A stretch of 64,000 bases of DNA from Hominimerdicola alba (GTDB taxonomy: Bacteria > Bacillota > Clostridia > Oscillospirales > Ruminococcaceae), in NCBI RefSeq assembly GCF_900112155.1, contig NZ_FOKQ01000009.1, forward strand, positions 1 through 64,000, written 5' to 3'. A program made the position numbers and the translations under genes. A model generated the notes under the pieces. That model did no database searches, was not told the origin of the DNA, and saw nothing but the letters and a program-made list of their open reading frames with translations. Numbering within the stretch: position 1 is the first letter of the stretch; each line of letters starts with the position of its first letter. This document shows, piece by piece, positions 8,824 through 18,772 of this stretch.

Positions 8824-8902
8824 TATTCTTCACCCTCTGAAACTCGTATTATAAAAGTAATACCCGTACAGCAATGACGCAGGTCAAAGTGTATATAACA
8901 AA

Positions 8903-8931
8903 AGTATACCACACCATCTTACTTTTGTCAA
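8903..8931 (-). promoter_or_regulatory. Sigma-70-type promoter of the coiled-coil protein gene
   Basis: On the minus strand TTGACA and TATACT are spaced by 17 bases, about 80 bases upstream of the start. Confidence 0.8.
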
Positions 8932-9164
8932 TATTTTTATAAATAATATATTCAATAAATTAAAAGATGTTGTAATTTTTTATGTAATGTTCTAACAAAA
9001 TTTACAGGTGGCTTATTCCTTGGGTGGAATAGCCGATATATTATGGGATATGGGGATTTTTGGTGGATATGAGTTAATATCAATGAAGTTTAAAGTAAGT
9101 TAACTTGATTATTTATATAACCTGTTAATTATCGAAAGATTTTCTTAATTTCACCTTACTTTCA
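8932..9164. other. AT-rich gap between divergent promoters
   Basis: No gene is seen. One hairpin is evident (GGCTTATTCC at 9010-9019 with GGAATAGCC at 9025-9033) and it lacks a U-tract. The rest is AT-rich. Regulatory sites for the downstream transporter may be here, but I recognise none. Confidence 0.5.
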
Positions 9165-9193
9165 TTGACAGGAGTTTTTTTTTGTACTATAAT
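9165..9193 (+). promoter_or_regulatory. Consensus sigma-70 promoter of the dual-adaptor ABC operon
   Basis: TTGACA and TATAAT match consensus perfectly with 17-base spacing. Transcription would begin near 9200, leaving a leader of about 165 bases before the first adaptor. Confidence 0.9.
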
Positions 9194-9364
9194 AAAATGC
9201 AGATAGAAAAACATAAAAACCATTGTAGACAAAAAAGACAACAGATGACAAATAGTATATTGTACGTCTGTATATAGCTGATAATCTGCACGCACCGTTA
9301 AGTGGGCAGTATGCTTATGCAGACTTTTTTTGTCTTACAGATTCATCAACAGGAGGATATGGAT

Positions 9365-11062
9365 ATGTCAAAAGCAAGTTCTGTCGGAAAAGCTGTTGTG
9401 ACTCTGCTGATAATCGGCGGAGTAGGCTTCGGCGGGTGGAAGCTGTATAAGAATTACGGCAGTTCCGCGGCTAACAGCAGCGACAAAGTGTACGTACAAA
9501 AGGTATCGAATGTGAACACTGTCACGGGTTCGGATCTGTTTGCAAACAGTTTCCCCGGCGTGGTAGTTGCACAGAAATCGGTGGACGTTCAATACGACAG
9601 CACCAAGACCATCAAGGATATACTTGTGGCTGAGGGCGATGCCGTAAAGAAGGGCGATAAGCTGCTTACCTATGATACCGAGGCGATACAGATCGAGATC
9701 GATACTGCAAAGCTGGAAGTTGAGAGATCTCAGAACGAGATAGAGACCAACAATCAGCAGATAAAGCAGTATGAGGAAGAAAAGAAGAATGCCAGTGAGG
9801 ATCAGGTAGTATCCTACACTAACCAGATACTCCAGCTGCAGAGCGAGAACGCCAGAACAGAATACGATATAAAGGCAAAGAACGTGGAGATAACCAAGCT
9901 GGAGAACTCCAAGAAGAATGCCTATGTAATAGCACCCATAGACGGTACTGTAAAGGATCTGAAAGACCCCTCATCAGGCGGCGGAGAAGATGATTACAGA
10001 TACAGCCGTTACGATACAGCCGAGGACGTTATAATGAAGCTCACGGCTGAGGGCGATTTCCGTGTAAAGGGCGTATTCAACGAGCAGAACAGCGATGCCA
10101 TCTACAAGGATGCTGAGGTCATACTCCGCAGCAGGACAGATGACACCAGCGTTAACGGCGTAGTATCAGAGATAGACACAACACCTCAGGAAAACAACGA
10201 CGATATGTACGGCTACGGCGAAAGTGATGAACAGACTACATCTTCAAAATATGCTTTCTATGTTGAGCCCGAATCACTGGAGGGCTTCAAGCTGGGACAG
10301 CATATCCTCATCGACACTGACAGAGGCAGCGATGTTGAGAAGACAGGCATCTGGCTTTATTCCAACTTTATCCTGAAAGACGGCAACAAGTCCTATGTAT
10401 GGGCTAAGAAGTCTGACAAGGATGTTATCGAGAAGAGATACATAAAGATAGGCAAGGAAGATACCGAGTACGGCGACTGCGAGATACTTGAAGGTCTTTC
10501 CACCGATGACTACATAGCTTATCCTGCTGACTACATCAAGGAAGGTCTTGCTACTACTACCAATTCCTCCGACAAGGATATCCCCGAGAACGAGCTTGGC
10601 GGTGAAGACGGAGAAATGATGGACGGCGACATGATGGATGAGGGTATGATGGACGAAGGCATGATGGACGAGGGCGACATGGGCGGTATGCCTGATGACT
10701 TCGTTATGAATGACGACGGAAGCTTTACCATGACCGATGAGAACGGCAATATTATTGAGGGTGCTGCTGACGGTTCTGCTATCATAACTTCACCTGACGG
10801 CGGTGTTGCAGAGGTTGACAGCGAGGGCAACTTCATACGAGGCAGCATGGATGATGAGGGCAATTACACCTTCGATTATTCCGGCGAAGCTGCTGTTGAC
10901 GTTGATAACGGCAAGGGCAAGGCTTCGGATGCAACAGCAGAAGCTGTTGACAGCGAAGAGCCCGATGTTACTTTTGAAGACCTTTACGGTATATCTGAAG
11001 CCGAGTTCAATGCTATGTCCACCGATGAAAAGGACGAGTTCCTTAAAAAGCATTACAGCTGA
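9365..11062 (+). CDS. HlyD/MacA-type adaptor protein with Met/Asp-rich insert
   Basis: A membrane-fusion-type adaptor of 565 residues. I chose the ATG at 9365 because AGGAGG (9351-9356) is 8 bases upstream; an in-frame ATG at 9302 has no ribosome site. One N-terminal membrane segment (about 8-26) is followed by a lipoyl/barrel half-motif (ILVAEGDAVKKGDKL), a Glu/Gln-rich coiled coil and the returning half (YVIAPIDGTVKDL), as in MacA-family proteins. The unusual part is an acidic C-terminal extension with tandem GMMDE units (about residues 413-444) and then Gly/Asp-rich repeats. It heads a four-gene operon with an ATPase, a second adaptor and a permease. In Gram-positives such adaptors work without an outer-membrane channel. 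Confidence 0.9.
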   Translation: MSKASSVGKAVVTLLIIGGVGFGGWKLYKNYGSSAANSSDKVYVQKVSNVNTVTGSDLFANSFPGVVVAQKSVDVQYDSTKTIKDILVAEGDAVKKGDKLLTYDTEAIQIEIDTAKLEVERSQNEIETNNQQIKQYEEEKKNASEDQVVSYTNQILQLQSENARTEYDIKAKNVEITKLENSKKNAYVIAPIDGTVKDLKDPSSGGGEDDYRYSRYDTAEDVIMKLTAEGDFRVKGVFNEQNSDAIYKDAEVILRSRTDDTSVNGVVSEIDTTPQENNDDMYGYGESDEQTTSSKYAFYVEPESLEGFKLGQHILIDTDRGSDVEKTGIWLYSNFILKDGNKSYVWAKKSDKDVIEKRYIKIGKEDTEYGDCEILEGLSTDDYIAYPADYIKEGLATTTNSSDKDIPENELGGEDGEMMDGDMMDEGMMDEGMMDEGDMGGMPDDFVMNDDGSFTMTDENGNIIEGAADGSAIITSPDGGVAEVDSEGNFIRGSMDDEGNYTFDYSGEAAVDVDNGKGKASDATAEAVDSEEPDVTFEDLYGISEAEFNAMSTDEKDEFLKKHYS

Positions 11063-11076
11063 GAAAGGCGGACAAC

Positions 11077-11784
11077 ATGGTATTTGAACTGAACAATATC
11101 TTCAAGGATTATATGCAGGGCAAAGAACCCGTCCCCGTACTGAAAGACATATCGCTGAGCGTTGACGACGGCGAGTATGTTGCGATAATGGGACCTTCGG
11201 GTTCTGGCAAATCCACCCTGATGAACATTATCGGCTGCCTTGACAAGCAGACAAAGGGCAGCTTCATATTCGATGGTTCGGATATAATGAAATGCAGCGA
11301 CAAGCAGCTTTCGGATATACGCAATACCAAGATAGGCTTTGTTTTCCAGAACTTCAATCTGCTGCCGAGACAGTCGGCACTGGAAAACGTTGAACTGCCT
11401 CTGCTGTACGCGGGACTTTCCAGAAAAAAGCGCCGCGAGCTGGCTAAGGAAGCACTTCGCAAGGTAGGGCTTGAGGACAGAATGAACTTCAATCCCACAC
11501 AGCTTTCAGGCGGACAGAAGCAGAGAGTTGCCATAGCAAGGGCGATAGTAAACAAGCCCAAGCTGCTGCTGGCGGACGAACCTACAGGTGCGCTGGATAC
11601 GAAGTCGGGCGATGACGTAATGGAGCTTTTTGAAGAGCTGAACAAGGACGGCGTGACTATAGTAATGATAACCCACGAACCCGAGATAGCAGACCATGCC
11701 AAGCGTGTGATGTACATACGTGACGGCGAACTGCACAGCGGCGCATTCAACAGCCGTGCCAAGAAGGAGGAGGAGAGCGAATGA
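11077..11784 (+). CDS. MacB/LolD-type ABC transporter ATP-binding protein
   Basis: The 235-residue ATPase carries Walker A GPSGSGKST, the Q-loop VFQNFNLLP, signature LSGGQKQR, Walker B LLLADEPTGALD and the switch His in MITHEPEIA. The family (ABC type MacB/FtsE/LolD) drives mechanotransmission rather than classical transport. It starts 14 bases after the first adaptor and overlaps the second adaptor by four bases (ATGA), so the genes are translationally coupled. It would pair with the FtsX-type permease two genes downstream. Confidence 0.96.
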   Translation: MVFELNNIFKDYMQGKEPVPVLKDISLSVDDGEYVAIMGPSGSGKSTLMNIIGCLDKQTKGSFIFDGSDIMKCSDKQLSDIRNTKIGFVFQNFNLLPRQSALENVELPLLYAGLSRKKRRELAKEALRKVGLEDRMNFNPTQLSGGQKQRVAIARAIVNKPKLLLADEPTGALDTKSGDDVMELFEELNKDGVTIVMITHEPEIADHAKRVMYIRDGELHSGAFNSRAKKEEESE

Positions 11785-13604
11785 AAAAACTGATAATATT
11801 TCTTCTCTGTGTGGCAGTACTGGGCGGCGGCGGATATTTCGGCATGAAAAAGTACAAAAACAGCAAGCAGGAAAAGGTGGTCGTTGATGTTGTGCCTGTA
11901 AGCCTTATGATGCAGGACAGCGATTATTTCTCTTACTACTACGGCGGAATGGACGGACGTATACAGTCTTCCAATACCCAGAGGGTGTATATCGACACTG
12001 AGAAGCTGGTAAAGAAGGTATATGTTGAAGAAGGCCAGAACGTTAAAAAGGGCGACGCCATACTTGAATACGATATGACCGTTGTAGAGCTTGAACTTGC
12101 CCAGAAGGAAAACGCTGTAAAGATAGTAGAGCAGGATATCAAGATGGCAAAGAAGGAGCTTGAAAAGATAAGGTACTACAAGCCTTCCGAGGATGCTCCT
12201 CAGCCTGTTGAGCCCGATTATCCCGACTTTCCCGATGATATCCCCGATGACAGTATACCTGACAACAGCATTCCCGATGACATCGACCCCGATGTACCCG
12301 ACGGACCTCCCGAACAGCTTGTTACCGATGTAGTCAAGCCTGCATTCACACCTGCTGAGGGTGTGGGCACTGTGGAGATGCCTTACATCATCAACTGCAC
12401 TCAGGAGGCTGAGGTCTCCAAGGAGTTCATGATAAGGATGGCAAGCGAGAAGAAGTGTGCTGAGATATGCGTATACGACGAGAGCTACAACTATCTTTTC
12501 AAGTGGATAATTGTTCCTGTTGAGGGTACTACTCCCGAGGAGCTTGGAAGCTGGAAGGTATCCGACGGCATAACCATCGACGAGGACGGCAGTGCTTCGA
12601 TAGATACCGATGTAAAGCACTACGGCAAGCTGAGCTTTACTCATCCTACAACTCAGAAGAAGGACGATTCATCAGTACCCGAGGATGACAGCTCCATGCC
12701 CGAGATCCCCGAGGAAGAGCCTGATGATTACTATGACAGCTACGAACCCGATGAGTTTTATATCGATCCCGAGGGCACAGATTATGTATACTCCCGCGAT
12801 GAGATTAAGAAGATGATAGCTGAAAAAGAGGAATCCATAAAGCAGTTGGAGCTTGATCTCAAAAAGGCGAACTTTGAACTTCAGGCAGCCAAGAAGCGCA
12901 AGGTCGACGGCAAGCTTTATGCCGAACTGGACGGTGTCGTGAAGAAGATAGGCAAAGCTTCGGGCGATGAGGAAGCTGAAAGCGAAGAGGAAGAAGATGA
13001 AGATATCTACGAGGAGCCCAATGCCGATGACCGCGCATTTGCAGTTATTCAGGGCGAGGGCGGCACCGAGGTAGTATGCGAGGTAAGCGAGCTGAATCTT
13101 CCGAAATACAGCATAGGCGATACCTTTACAATAACTTCGTGGAACTCTGACGGTACAGGTGTGGCTGAGATAACCAAGATAGACGACGAGCCTGTAAGTT
13201 ATAGTTCATATAACTGGGGCGAGAATCCTAACAATTCTTCATACCAGATACACGCAAAGCTGATCGAGGGCGAAGACAATTTCTCTTACGATGACTGGGT
13301 AGAGCTGACTGCGGATAAAATGGAATCTGACAATACGGATTCTTCAAACTCGGTATACCTGCCGATACACTATGTAAGGCAGGAGGGCGGCGATTATTAC
13401 ATAATGAAAGCCGACGAGAACGGTAAGCTGAAAAAGCAGTACGTAAAGGTCGGACAGATAATGTACGGCTATTTTATAGAGATCAAGGGCGGTCTCAGCT
13501 ACAAGGACAAGATATGCTTCCCTTACGGCAAAGAGGTCAAGGAGGGCACAAAGACCCGTGAGAGCACCGAGATACTTATGCCCGATAACATGGATTTCTT
13601 CTGA
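11781..13604 (+). CDS. Second HlyD/MacA-type adaptor protein
   Basis: A 607-residue adaptor with an N-terminal membrane anchor (about 3-22), a lipoyl-type half-motif (KKVYVEEGQNVKKGDAILEYD), a split coiled coil, and the returning half near residue 375 (GKLYAELDGVVKKIG). Two inserts distinguish it from the first adaptor: a Pro/Asp-rich stretch of repeated PDD/PDN units (about 135-180), and a domain of unknown type between the coiled-coil arms (about 185-290). An acidic linker (EAESEEEEDEDIYEE) follows. Its start overlaps the ATPase stop. It is not a copy of the first adaptor; similarity is confined to the core, suggesting a hetero-oligomeric adaptor ring or alternative adaptors. Confidence 0.87.
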   Translation: MKKLIIFLLCVAVLGGGGYFGMKKYKNSKQEKVVVDVVPVSLMMQDSDYFSYYYGGMDGRIQSSNTQRVYIDTEKLVKKVYVEEGQNVKKGDAILEYDMTVVELELAQKENAVKIVEQDIKMAKKELEKIRYYKPSEDAPQPVEPDYPDFPDDIPDDSIPDNSIPDDIDPDVPDGPPEQLVTDVVKPAFTPAEGVGTVEMPYIINCTQEAEVSKEFMIRMASEKKCAEICVYDESYNYLFKWIIVPVEGTTPEELGSWKVSDGITIDEDGSASIDTDVKHYGKLSFTHPTTQKKDDSSVPEDDSSMPEIPEEEPDDYYDSYEPDEFYIDPEGTDYVYSRDEIKKMIAEKEESIKQLELDLKKANFELQAAKKRKVDGKLYAELDGVVKKIGKASGDEEAESEEEEDEDIYEEPNADDRAFAVIQGEGGTEVVCEVSELNLPKYSIGDTFTITSWNSDGTGVAEITKIDDEPVSYSSYNWGENPNNSSYQIHAKLIEGEDNFSYDDWVELTADKMESDNTDSSNSVYLPIHYVRQEGGDYYIMKADENGKLKKQYVKVGQIMYGYFIEIKGGLSYKDKICFPYGKEVKEGTKTRESTEILMPDNMDFF

Positions 13605-13615
13605 GGAGGTAAGCT

Positions 13616-14905
13616 ATGATAGAAAATGTTAGGCTCTCCCTTCAGGGAATACTGAGCCACAAGATACGTTCGTTCCTGACTATGCTGGGTATCATCATCG
13701 GTATTGCGGCTATAATCGCCATAGTATCCACCATCGAGGGTACGAACGAACAGATAAAGAACAACCTTATCGGCGCGGGAAACAATACTGTAAAGATAAC
13801 GCTGATGCAGGGTGACGCTGAAGCGGATTTCACCTGGTCAGGTGTACCTGATAATATCAGGGTGGTATCCGAGGACAGCAAGAAGAGGATACTTGACCTT
13901 AAAGAGGTAGAGAGCTGCACACTTTACCGCTCAAGAGATTATGTTGAGAATATGTTCTATCTCAACCAGAAGATAGAATCTGCCATAGTCAACGGTATCG
14001 ACAGCGATTATTTTTCCACAATGGGCTATGAGATAGCCGAGGGTATGGGCTTCACTGAGAAGCAGTACACGGATTTCTCCAAGGTAGCTATAATCGACAC
14101 AAATATGCAGAGAGGTCTCTTTGAGGGTGAGAACCCCATCGGCAAGATACTTGATATCAACGGTGAGCCTTTCAGGATAATAGGCGTTGCCTGCAAGCGT
14201 ACAGGTTTTGAGCCTGTTATCAACAGTGTTGAAGACTATTTCACCTACAACAGTTCTTCCAGCGGACTGATATTCATACCCACCAATGACTGGAGCATAA
14301 TTTTCCGCTATGACGAGCCTCAGAACTGTGTTGTACGCGCAAAGGATACTGACAGTATGACAGGCGCTGGCAAGAAGACAGCTGATATACTCAATGAGAA
14401 TATCCGTAAGCAGTCCGGGGGTTCCGAGCAGCAGTCAGCTGAGGGCATTGCGAATAACCTTGAATACAAGAGCGAAAGTCTGCTGGAGCAGGCTAAGAAG
14501 CTTCAGGACCTTTCAAAATCAACTAACCAGATGCTTATCTGGATAGCGGGCATATCCCTGCTGGTAGGCGGTATCGGTGTTATGAACATAATGCTGGTAT
14601 CCGTTACGGAGCGTACCCGTGAGATAGGTCTTAAAAAGGCTCTTGGCGCAAGAAAGAAGCGTATACTCGCGCAGTTCCTTACAGAAGCTTCGGTACTTAC
14701 CACCATAGGCGGTATACTGGGCGTACTGATAGGCATAGGCTTATCAAAGGTGATAGCGAACATTGCGGAAGTGCCTGTATCCATATCCACACCTGCGATA
14801 GTCGTATCTGTTGCATTCTCGATGGTAGTCGGTATCGTCTTCGGACTTATACCCAGCATCAAGGCTGCAAACCTCAATCCTATTGATGCACTCCGTTACG
14901 AGTGA
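13616..14905 (+). CDS. MacB-type ABC transporter permease (FtsX domain)
   Basis: The 429-residue permease has the MacB layout: one N-terminal membrane helix (about 20-45, LTMLGIIIGIAAIIAIVS), a large extracytoplasmic MacB core domain (about 45-300), then three membrane helices of the FtsX domain (about 305-425). Conserved family motifs are visible: GGIGVMNIMLVSVTERTREIG and the C-terminal IKAANLNPIDALRYE. GAGGAGGT lies just upstream. It closes the four-gene operon and is followed by a terminator. The substrate cannot be read from sequence; relatives move antimicrobial peptides, peptides or lipids. Confidence 0.95.
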   Translation: MIENVRLSLQGILSHKIRSFLTMLGIIIGIAAIIAIVSTIEGTNEQIKNNLIGAGNNTVKITLMQGDAEADFTWSGVPDNIRVVSEDSKKRILDLKEVESCTLYRSRDYVENMFYLNQKIESAIVNGIDSDYFSTMGYEIAEGMGFTEKQYTDFSKVAIIDTNMQRGLFEGENPIGKILDINGEPFRIIGVACKRTGFEPVINSVEDYFTYNSSSSGLIFIPTNDWSIIFRYDEPQNCVVRAKDTDSMTGAGKKTADILNENIRKQSGGSEQQSAEGIANNLEYKSESLLEQAKKLQDLSKSTNQMLIWIAGISLLVGGIGVMNIMLVSVTERTREIGLKKALGARKKRILAQFLTEASVLTTIGGILGVLIGIGLSKVIANIAEVPVSISTPAIVVSVAFSMVVGIVFGLIPSIKAANLNPIDALRYE

Positions 14906-14984
14906 TCAGTAAAGTACTTTGTACACTATAACATTGACCCCTTTGTAAAGAATGATAATTTCCCCAATTACATATTTACAAGTT

Positions 14985-15024
14985 TTGCCCCAAAGCATTT
15001 AATGTGCTATGGGGCAATTTGTTT
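14985..15024 (+). terminator. Terminator of the dual-adaptor ABC operon
   Basis: TTGCCCCA / TGGGGCAA form the outer stem, with AGCA/TGCT pairing inside, followed by TTTGTTTGT. The rest of the gap to clpB holds repeat copy B and the clpB terminator. Confidence 0.85.
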
Positions 15025-15080
15025 GTATTCGGGATTTGTTGGAGCAGGTTTGTATTTTGTTTGGATGGTAGTTTGATGGG

Positions 15081-15425
15081 GGTCGCCCCTCGTTCTTCGG
15101 ATCATCGGATCTACACAGATAGTATGCGTGGGGAATTTTCGCCCCTCGTCCCTCGGGTCGAGAAATCAACGAGCTAACGCCGTTGATTTCAGGCGCGACA
15201 ATAATTTACGGACATAGTTTGAGCGTATGCATTGGTTTTGCATACGCTCTGAAATTTTGTTAGCGGTGACTGCGTCGACCGCGTGCCGCGCCTTTTTGGT
15301 CGTGAGTTTGCTTTTCTATTTATAGCTTTGTTGCCGCATCGCTTTTGTGCCTTGACCGAGAGGCTCTGCCCTTAACAGTCAGCTTTGCTGACTGTGGCTC
15401 CCCGCAAGCCTTTCGCGAAAGGCTT
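15081..15425 (+). repeat. Interspersed structured repeat, copy B
   Basis: The left-end block CGCCCCTCGT appears twice (15084-15093 and 15140-15149). The second begins the full element: GGGTCGAGAAATCAACG, hairpin partner CGTTGATTTC, then AGGCGCGACAATAATTTACG and the stem GAGCGTATGCA...TGCATACGCTC. After that it diverges: GTGACTGCGTCG is shared with copy A, and GCCGCGCC is displaced to about 15286. The right part contains GCCTTGACCGAGAGGCTCTGCCC and the palindrome CCTTTCGCGAAAGG. It lies between convergent operons. Confidence 0.85.
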
Positions 15426-15455
15426 GACCAAAAGCTCCCCTATTCGGCATTCTCC

Positions 15456-15493
15456 GCAAAAAGCAAGGACAGCCCCAAAAAGCTGTCCTTTGC
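15456..15493 (-). terminator. Terminator of clpB
   Basis: On the minus strand GCAAAGGACAGC pairs with GCTGTCCTTGC around a 9-base loop, followed by TTTTTGC. Confidence 0.85.
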
Positions 15494-15502
15494 ATATTAT
15501 TA

Positions 15503-18127
15503 TCATTCAGCTGTTGCCGGTGCGATAGTCTCAACAGAGAAATCGTTGCCGTCATAATCTACTTTCATCAGGCTGTCAGCAGCGGGGTCGTCCCTGATTA
15601 TTGCTTTTGCCAGCAGAGTTTCTACGTGGCTCTGGATAAATCTTCTCAGAGGTCTTGCGCCGAATGCCATATTATAGCCCTGATCGACTATTGCTGCTTT
15701 AGCGGATTCCGTAAGCTCCATTTTCAGGCGCTTATCTGCAAGTCTCTTTTCAAGGCTCTTCAGCATAAGTCCGCAGATGTTGTATATCTCGCTCTTCAGC
15801 AGAGGTTTATACATTACTATCTCGTCAAGACGGTTGAGGAATTCGGGGCGGAAATGGGATCTTAGCATCTCGTTGACCTTTTCTCTTGCGTCATCGCTGA
15901 TATCGCCTGTTTCATCATCGATGCCTTCGAGTATAAAAGGTGAGCCCAGGTTTGAAGTCAGTATGATAACGGTGTTCTTGAAATCTATTGTCCTGCCCTG
16001 AGAGTCGGTAACTCTGCCGTCATCCAGCACCTGAAGCAGTATATTGAACACATCGGGGTGAGCTTTTTCGACTTCGTCAAGCAGTACAACTGAGTAAGGC
16101 TTTCTTCTTACCGCCTCGGTAAGCTGACCGCCCTCTTCGTAGCCCACGTATCCGGGAGGCGCTCCGATCAGGCGGGATACGCTGAATTTCTCCATATACT
16201 CCGACATATCGATACGGACGATATTGTTCTCGTCATCGAAAAGTGCCTGAGCAAGGGTCTTTGCAAGCTCGGTCTTACCGACACCCGTAGGTCCCAGGAA
16301 GAGGAACGAACCGATGGGCTGATTGGGATTTGCGATGCCTGCCCTTGAACGGAGTATAGCTTCGCTGACCTTCTGTACAGCCTCATTCTGACCGATAACT
16401 CTTTCGTGGAGAATGCTTTCAAGTCTTAACAGCTTGTCGCGCTCGCCCTCCATCAGCTTTGCAACGGGTATGCCTGTCCAGCGGCAGATTATCCTTGCTA
16501 TCTCGTCATCGGTGACTTTATCTCTCAGCAGGGTATTGCTCTTTGAAGACTGCTCTGCTTTCTTTTCTTCCTCTGCCAGTTCCTTTTGCAGATTTTCCAG
16601 CTTGCCGTATTTCAGCTCTGCCAGTTTCGAGAGGTCATAGTCTCGCTCTGCCTGTTTTATCTCGCCGTTTACAGCATCTATCTCCTCACGTATCTTCTGA
16701 ACCTTGGATATAGCATTCTTTTCGTTTTCCCATTTAGCACGCATCTCGTCGTATTGTGCTCTCATGTCTGCCAGTTCTTTCTGAACTTCTGCAAGGTGCT
16801 CCTCGGCAAGTTTGTCGCTTTCCTTTTTGAGGACAGTTTCTTCTATCTCGTGCTGGAGTATCTTTCTTCTCAGGTCATCAAGCTCGGTGGGCATGGAGTC
16901 CATCTCGGTACGGATAAGTGCGCAGGCTTCGTCCACAAGGTCGATAGCCTTATCAGGCAGGAATCTGTCGGTGAGGTATCTGTCAGAAAGCACAGCGGCT
17001 GTTATCAGTGCCTGATCCTGTATCTTAACGCCGTGGAATACCTCATATCTCTCCTTGATGCCGCGGAGAATGGATATGGTATCCTCAACACTGGGCTCGT
17101 CTACCATAACGGGCTGGAAACGTCTTTCAAGGGCTTTATCCTTTTCGATGTACTGTCTGTACTCATTTAGGGTGGTAGCGCCGATGCAGTGCAGTTCACC
17201 TCTTGCCAGCATAGGCTTCAGCAGGTTGCCTGCGTCCATAGCGCCGTCGGATTTGCCTGCGCCCACGATGGTATGCAGTTCATCGATGAACAGTATTATC
17301 CTGCCCTCGGATTTCTTTATCTCGCTTACAACGGCTTTGAATCTTTCTTCAAACTCGCCGCGGAACTTTGCGCCTGCGATAAGTGAGCCCATATCCAGTG
17401 AGAATATCTGTCTGTCTTTCAGGCTGTCGGGCACGTCACCGCTGACGATACGCTGTGCAAGACCCTCGGCAACGGCTGTCTTACCTACGCCGGGTTCGCC
17501 TATAAGCACAGGGTTGTTCTTGGTCTTACGGGAGAGTATGCGGATAACGTTTCTTATTTCGGAATCTCTGCCGATAACTGGGTCAAGCTTGTTCTGTCTT
17601 GCAAGACCTACCAGCTCCTGACCGTACTTTTTCAGAACGTCATAAGTTTCCTCGGGGTTCTGGCTTGTGACCTTTGCGCTTCCTCTCACCTGCTTGAGTG
17701 CTGCAAGGAAGCCTGTCTTGTTTATGCCAAAGGTACGCAGTATCTCTGCGATTTCGCTGTTTGCACACTCCATTATTCCCATGAAGATATGCTCAACAGA
17801 TACGAACTCATCACCCATCTGCTTTGCCTGAGCTTCTGCCTCGGCAAGTGCGCGGTCAAGTTCGTTTGAAATATACACCTGACCCTGAGCGCGTCCGCCC
17901 ACAGTGACTTTCGGTATCTTATCAACAGCCCTGTCCAGTGCGCCGCGGAAAGCGTTGATATCCGTGCTCATCTGTGTCAGCAGCTGGGGGATAAGACCGT
18001 TATCATCAAGGCACAGCGCACTCAGCAGATGTTCCTGTCCTATCGCCTGATTTGACTGCCTTGCCGCGATATTCTGCGCATCCTGTACAGCCTGCACCGA
18101 TTTCTCGGTAAATTTCTGCATATTCAT
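15503..18127 (-). CDS. clpB: ATP-dependent disaggregase ClpB
   Basis: The 874-residue Hsp100 chaperone threads proteins out of aggregates together with DnaK. It contains the Clp N domain (about 1-145), AAA1 with Walker A GEPGVGKT and Walker B LFIDELH, a long middle coiled-coil domain (about 405-520, the ClpB hallmark), AAA2 with [15 protein letters not shown] and the arginine-finger region [10 protein letters not shown], and the small C-terminal domain. It has no IGF/ClpP-binding loop that I can see. AGGAGG is 8 bases before the ATG. No CIRCE or CtsR operator is visible in the 75 bases upstream, unlike groES-groEL in this window. Confidence 0.97.
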   Translation of the reverse strand: MNMQKFTEKSVQAVQDAQNIAARQSNQAIGQEHLLSALCLDDNGLIPQLLTQMSTDINAFRGALDRAVDKIPKVTVGGRAQGQVYISNELDRALAEAEAQAKQMGDEFVSVEHIFMGIMECANSEIAEILRTFGINKTGFLAALKQVRGSAKVTSQNPEETYDVLKKYGQELVGLARQNKLDPVIGRDSEIRNVIRILSRKTKNNPVLIGEPGVGKTAVAEGLAQRIVSGDVPDSLKDRQIFSLDMGSLIAGAKFRGEFEERFKAVVSEIKKSEGRIILFIDELHTIVGAGKSDGAMDAGNLLKPMLARGELHCIGATTLNEYRQYIEKDKALERRFQPVMVDEPSVEDTISILRGIKERYEVFHGVKIQDQALITAAVLSDRYLTDRFLPDKAIDLVDEACALIRTEMDSMPTELDDLRRKILQHEIEETVLKKESDKLAEEHLAEVQKELADMRAQYDEMRAKWENEKNAISKVQKIREEIDAVNGEIKQAERDYDLSKLAELKYGKLENLQKELAEEEKKAEQSSKSNTLLRDKVTDDEIARIICRWTGIPVAKLMEGERDKLLRLESILHERVIGQNEAVQKVSEAILRSRAGIANPNQPIGSFLFLGPTGVGKTELAKTLAQALFDDENNIVRIDMSEYMEKFSVSRLIGAPPGYVGYEEGGQLTEAVRRKPYSVVLLDEVEKAHPDVFNILLQVLDDGRVTDSQGRTIDFKNTVIILTSNLGSPFILEGIDDETGDISDDAREKVNEMLRSHFRPEFLNRLDEIVMYKPLLKSEIYNICGLMLKSLEKRLADKRLKMELTESAKAAIVDQGYNMAFGARPLRRFIQSHVETLLAKAIIRDDPAADSLMKVDYDGNDFSVETIAPATAE

Positions 18128-18202
18128 TATTGTGTCCTCCTTTATATATCAAAGTATTATTTAACTCCATTTTTCAAAAATGTCCCTGCGGTAAATTAGC
18201 AT

Positions 18203-18706
18203 TTATACAAAATACTCCAACAGTTTTTCATCAATCAACGCAATTGGCTCTTTATTTCTCACCTGACTGTATAGTGCAAGTTTAGTGATTTCTTCTTTAT
18301 CTTTTATAATTTCATAGATATTATCAATATTTATGTCATATAATCTGATTCCATATAAACCACCAAGCTCTATTCGTTCATTCGGTGAGAAATAATCCGG
18401 TTTCATTAAAAATTTCATCGCACCAAGATATATAACATCAAAAGAAACAAGTCCTAATTCTTCATTGCACTCTCTGATAATACAATCTCTTGCAGTTTCT
18501 CCTTTTTCGATACAACCTCCGAATATCTCATATCTGTTTCTCCATTTATTCCAGCCCAAAAGGTAATCATCTCCTATTTTTACAACAGCAAGACAATGTG
18601 TTAATAATGGATCTTTAGACAGTACAATTTCATCAAGTTGCTCAAATGATATAAAGATATTTCCGTCATAGTCTTTACAAATATAGCTATCTGATTTCGT
18701 TTTCAT
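18203..18706 (-). CDS. Nudix hydrolase
   Basis: The 167-residue protein contains a full Nudix box: GGCIEKGE, seven residues, then RECNEELGL, fitting G-x5-E-x7-RE-x2-EE-x-G. Nudix enzymes cleave nucleoside diphosphates linked to another moiety; the substrate cannot be told. No signal or membrane segment is present. GGAGTG precedes the ATG. By eye its DNA is clearly richer in A+T than the flanking genes, with many ATA and AAT codons, and ORFs on the opposite strand are lacking. That suggests recent acquisition. It is separate from clpB by 75 bases. Confidence 0.9.
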   Translation of the reverse strand: MKTKSDSYICKDYDGNIFISFEQLDEIVLSKDPLLTHCLAVVKIGDDYLLGWNKWRNRYEIFGGCIEKGETARDCIIRECNEELGLVSFDVIYLGAMKFLMKPDYFSPNERIELGGLYGIRLYDINIDNIYEIIKDKEEITKLALYSQVRNKEPIALIDEKLLEYFV

Positions 18707-18772
18707 ATATACACTCCGATAAATCCCGATTTATCGTATCACCACAAACGTTATCTTTCTCCTGCGGTCTTG

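Noticed and set aside
9302-9364. Upstream ATG (9302) as start of the first adaptor
   Set aside because: No ribosome site there, whereas AGGAGG is ideally placed for 9365.
11109-12644. Open frame of 511 codons opposite the ABC ATPase and second adaptor
   Set aside because: It crosses two clear overlapping plus-strand genes and has no support of its own.
18128-18202. CIRCE or CtsR operator upstream of clpB
   Set aside because: Neither TTAGCACTC-N9-GAGTGCTAA nor GGTCAAA heptads are present.
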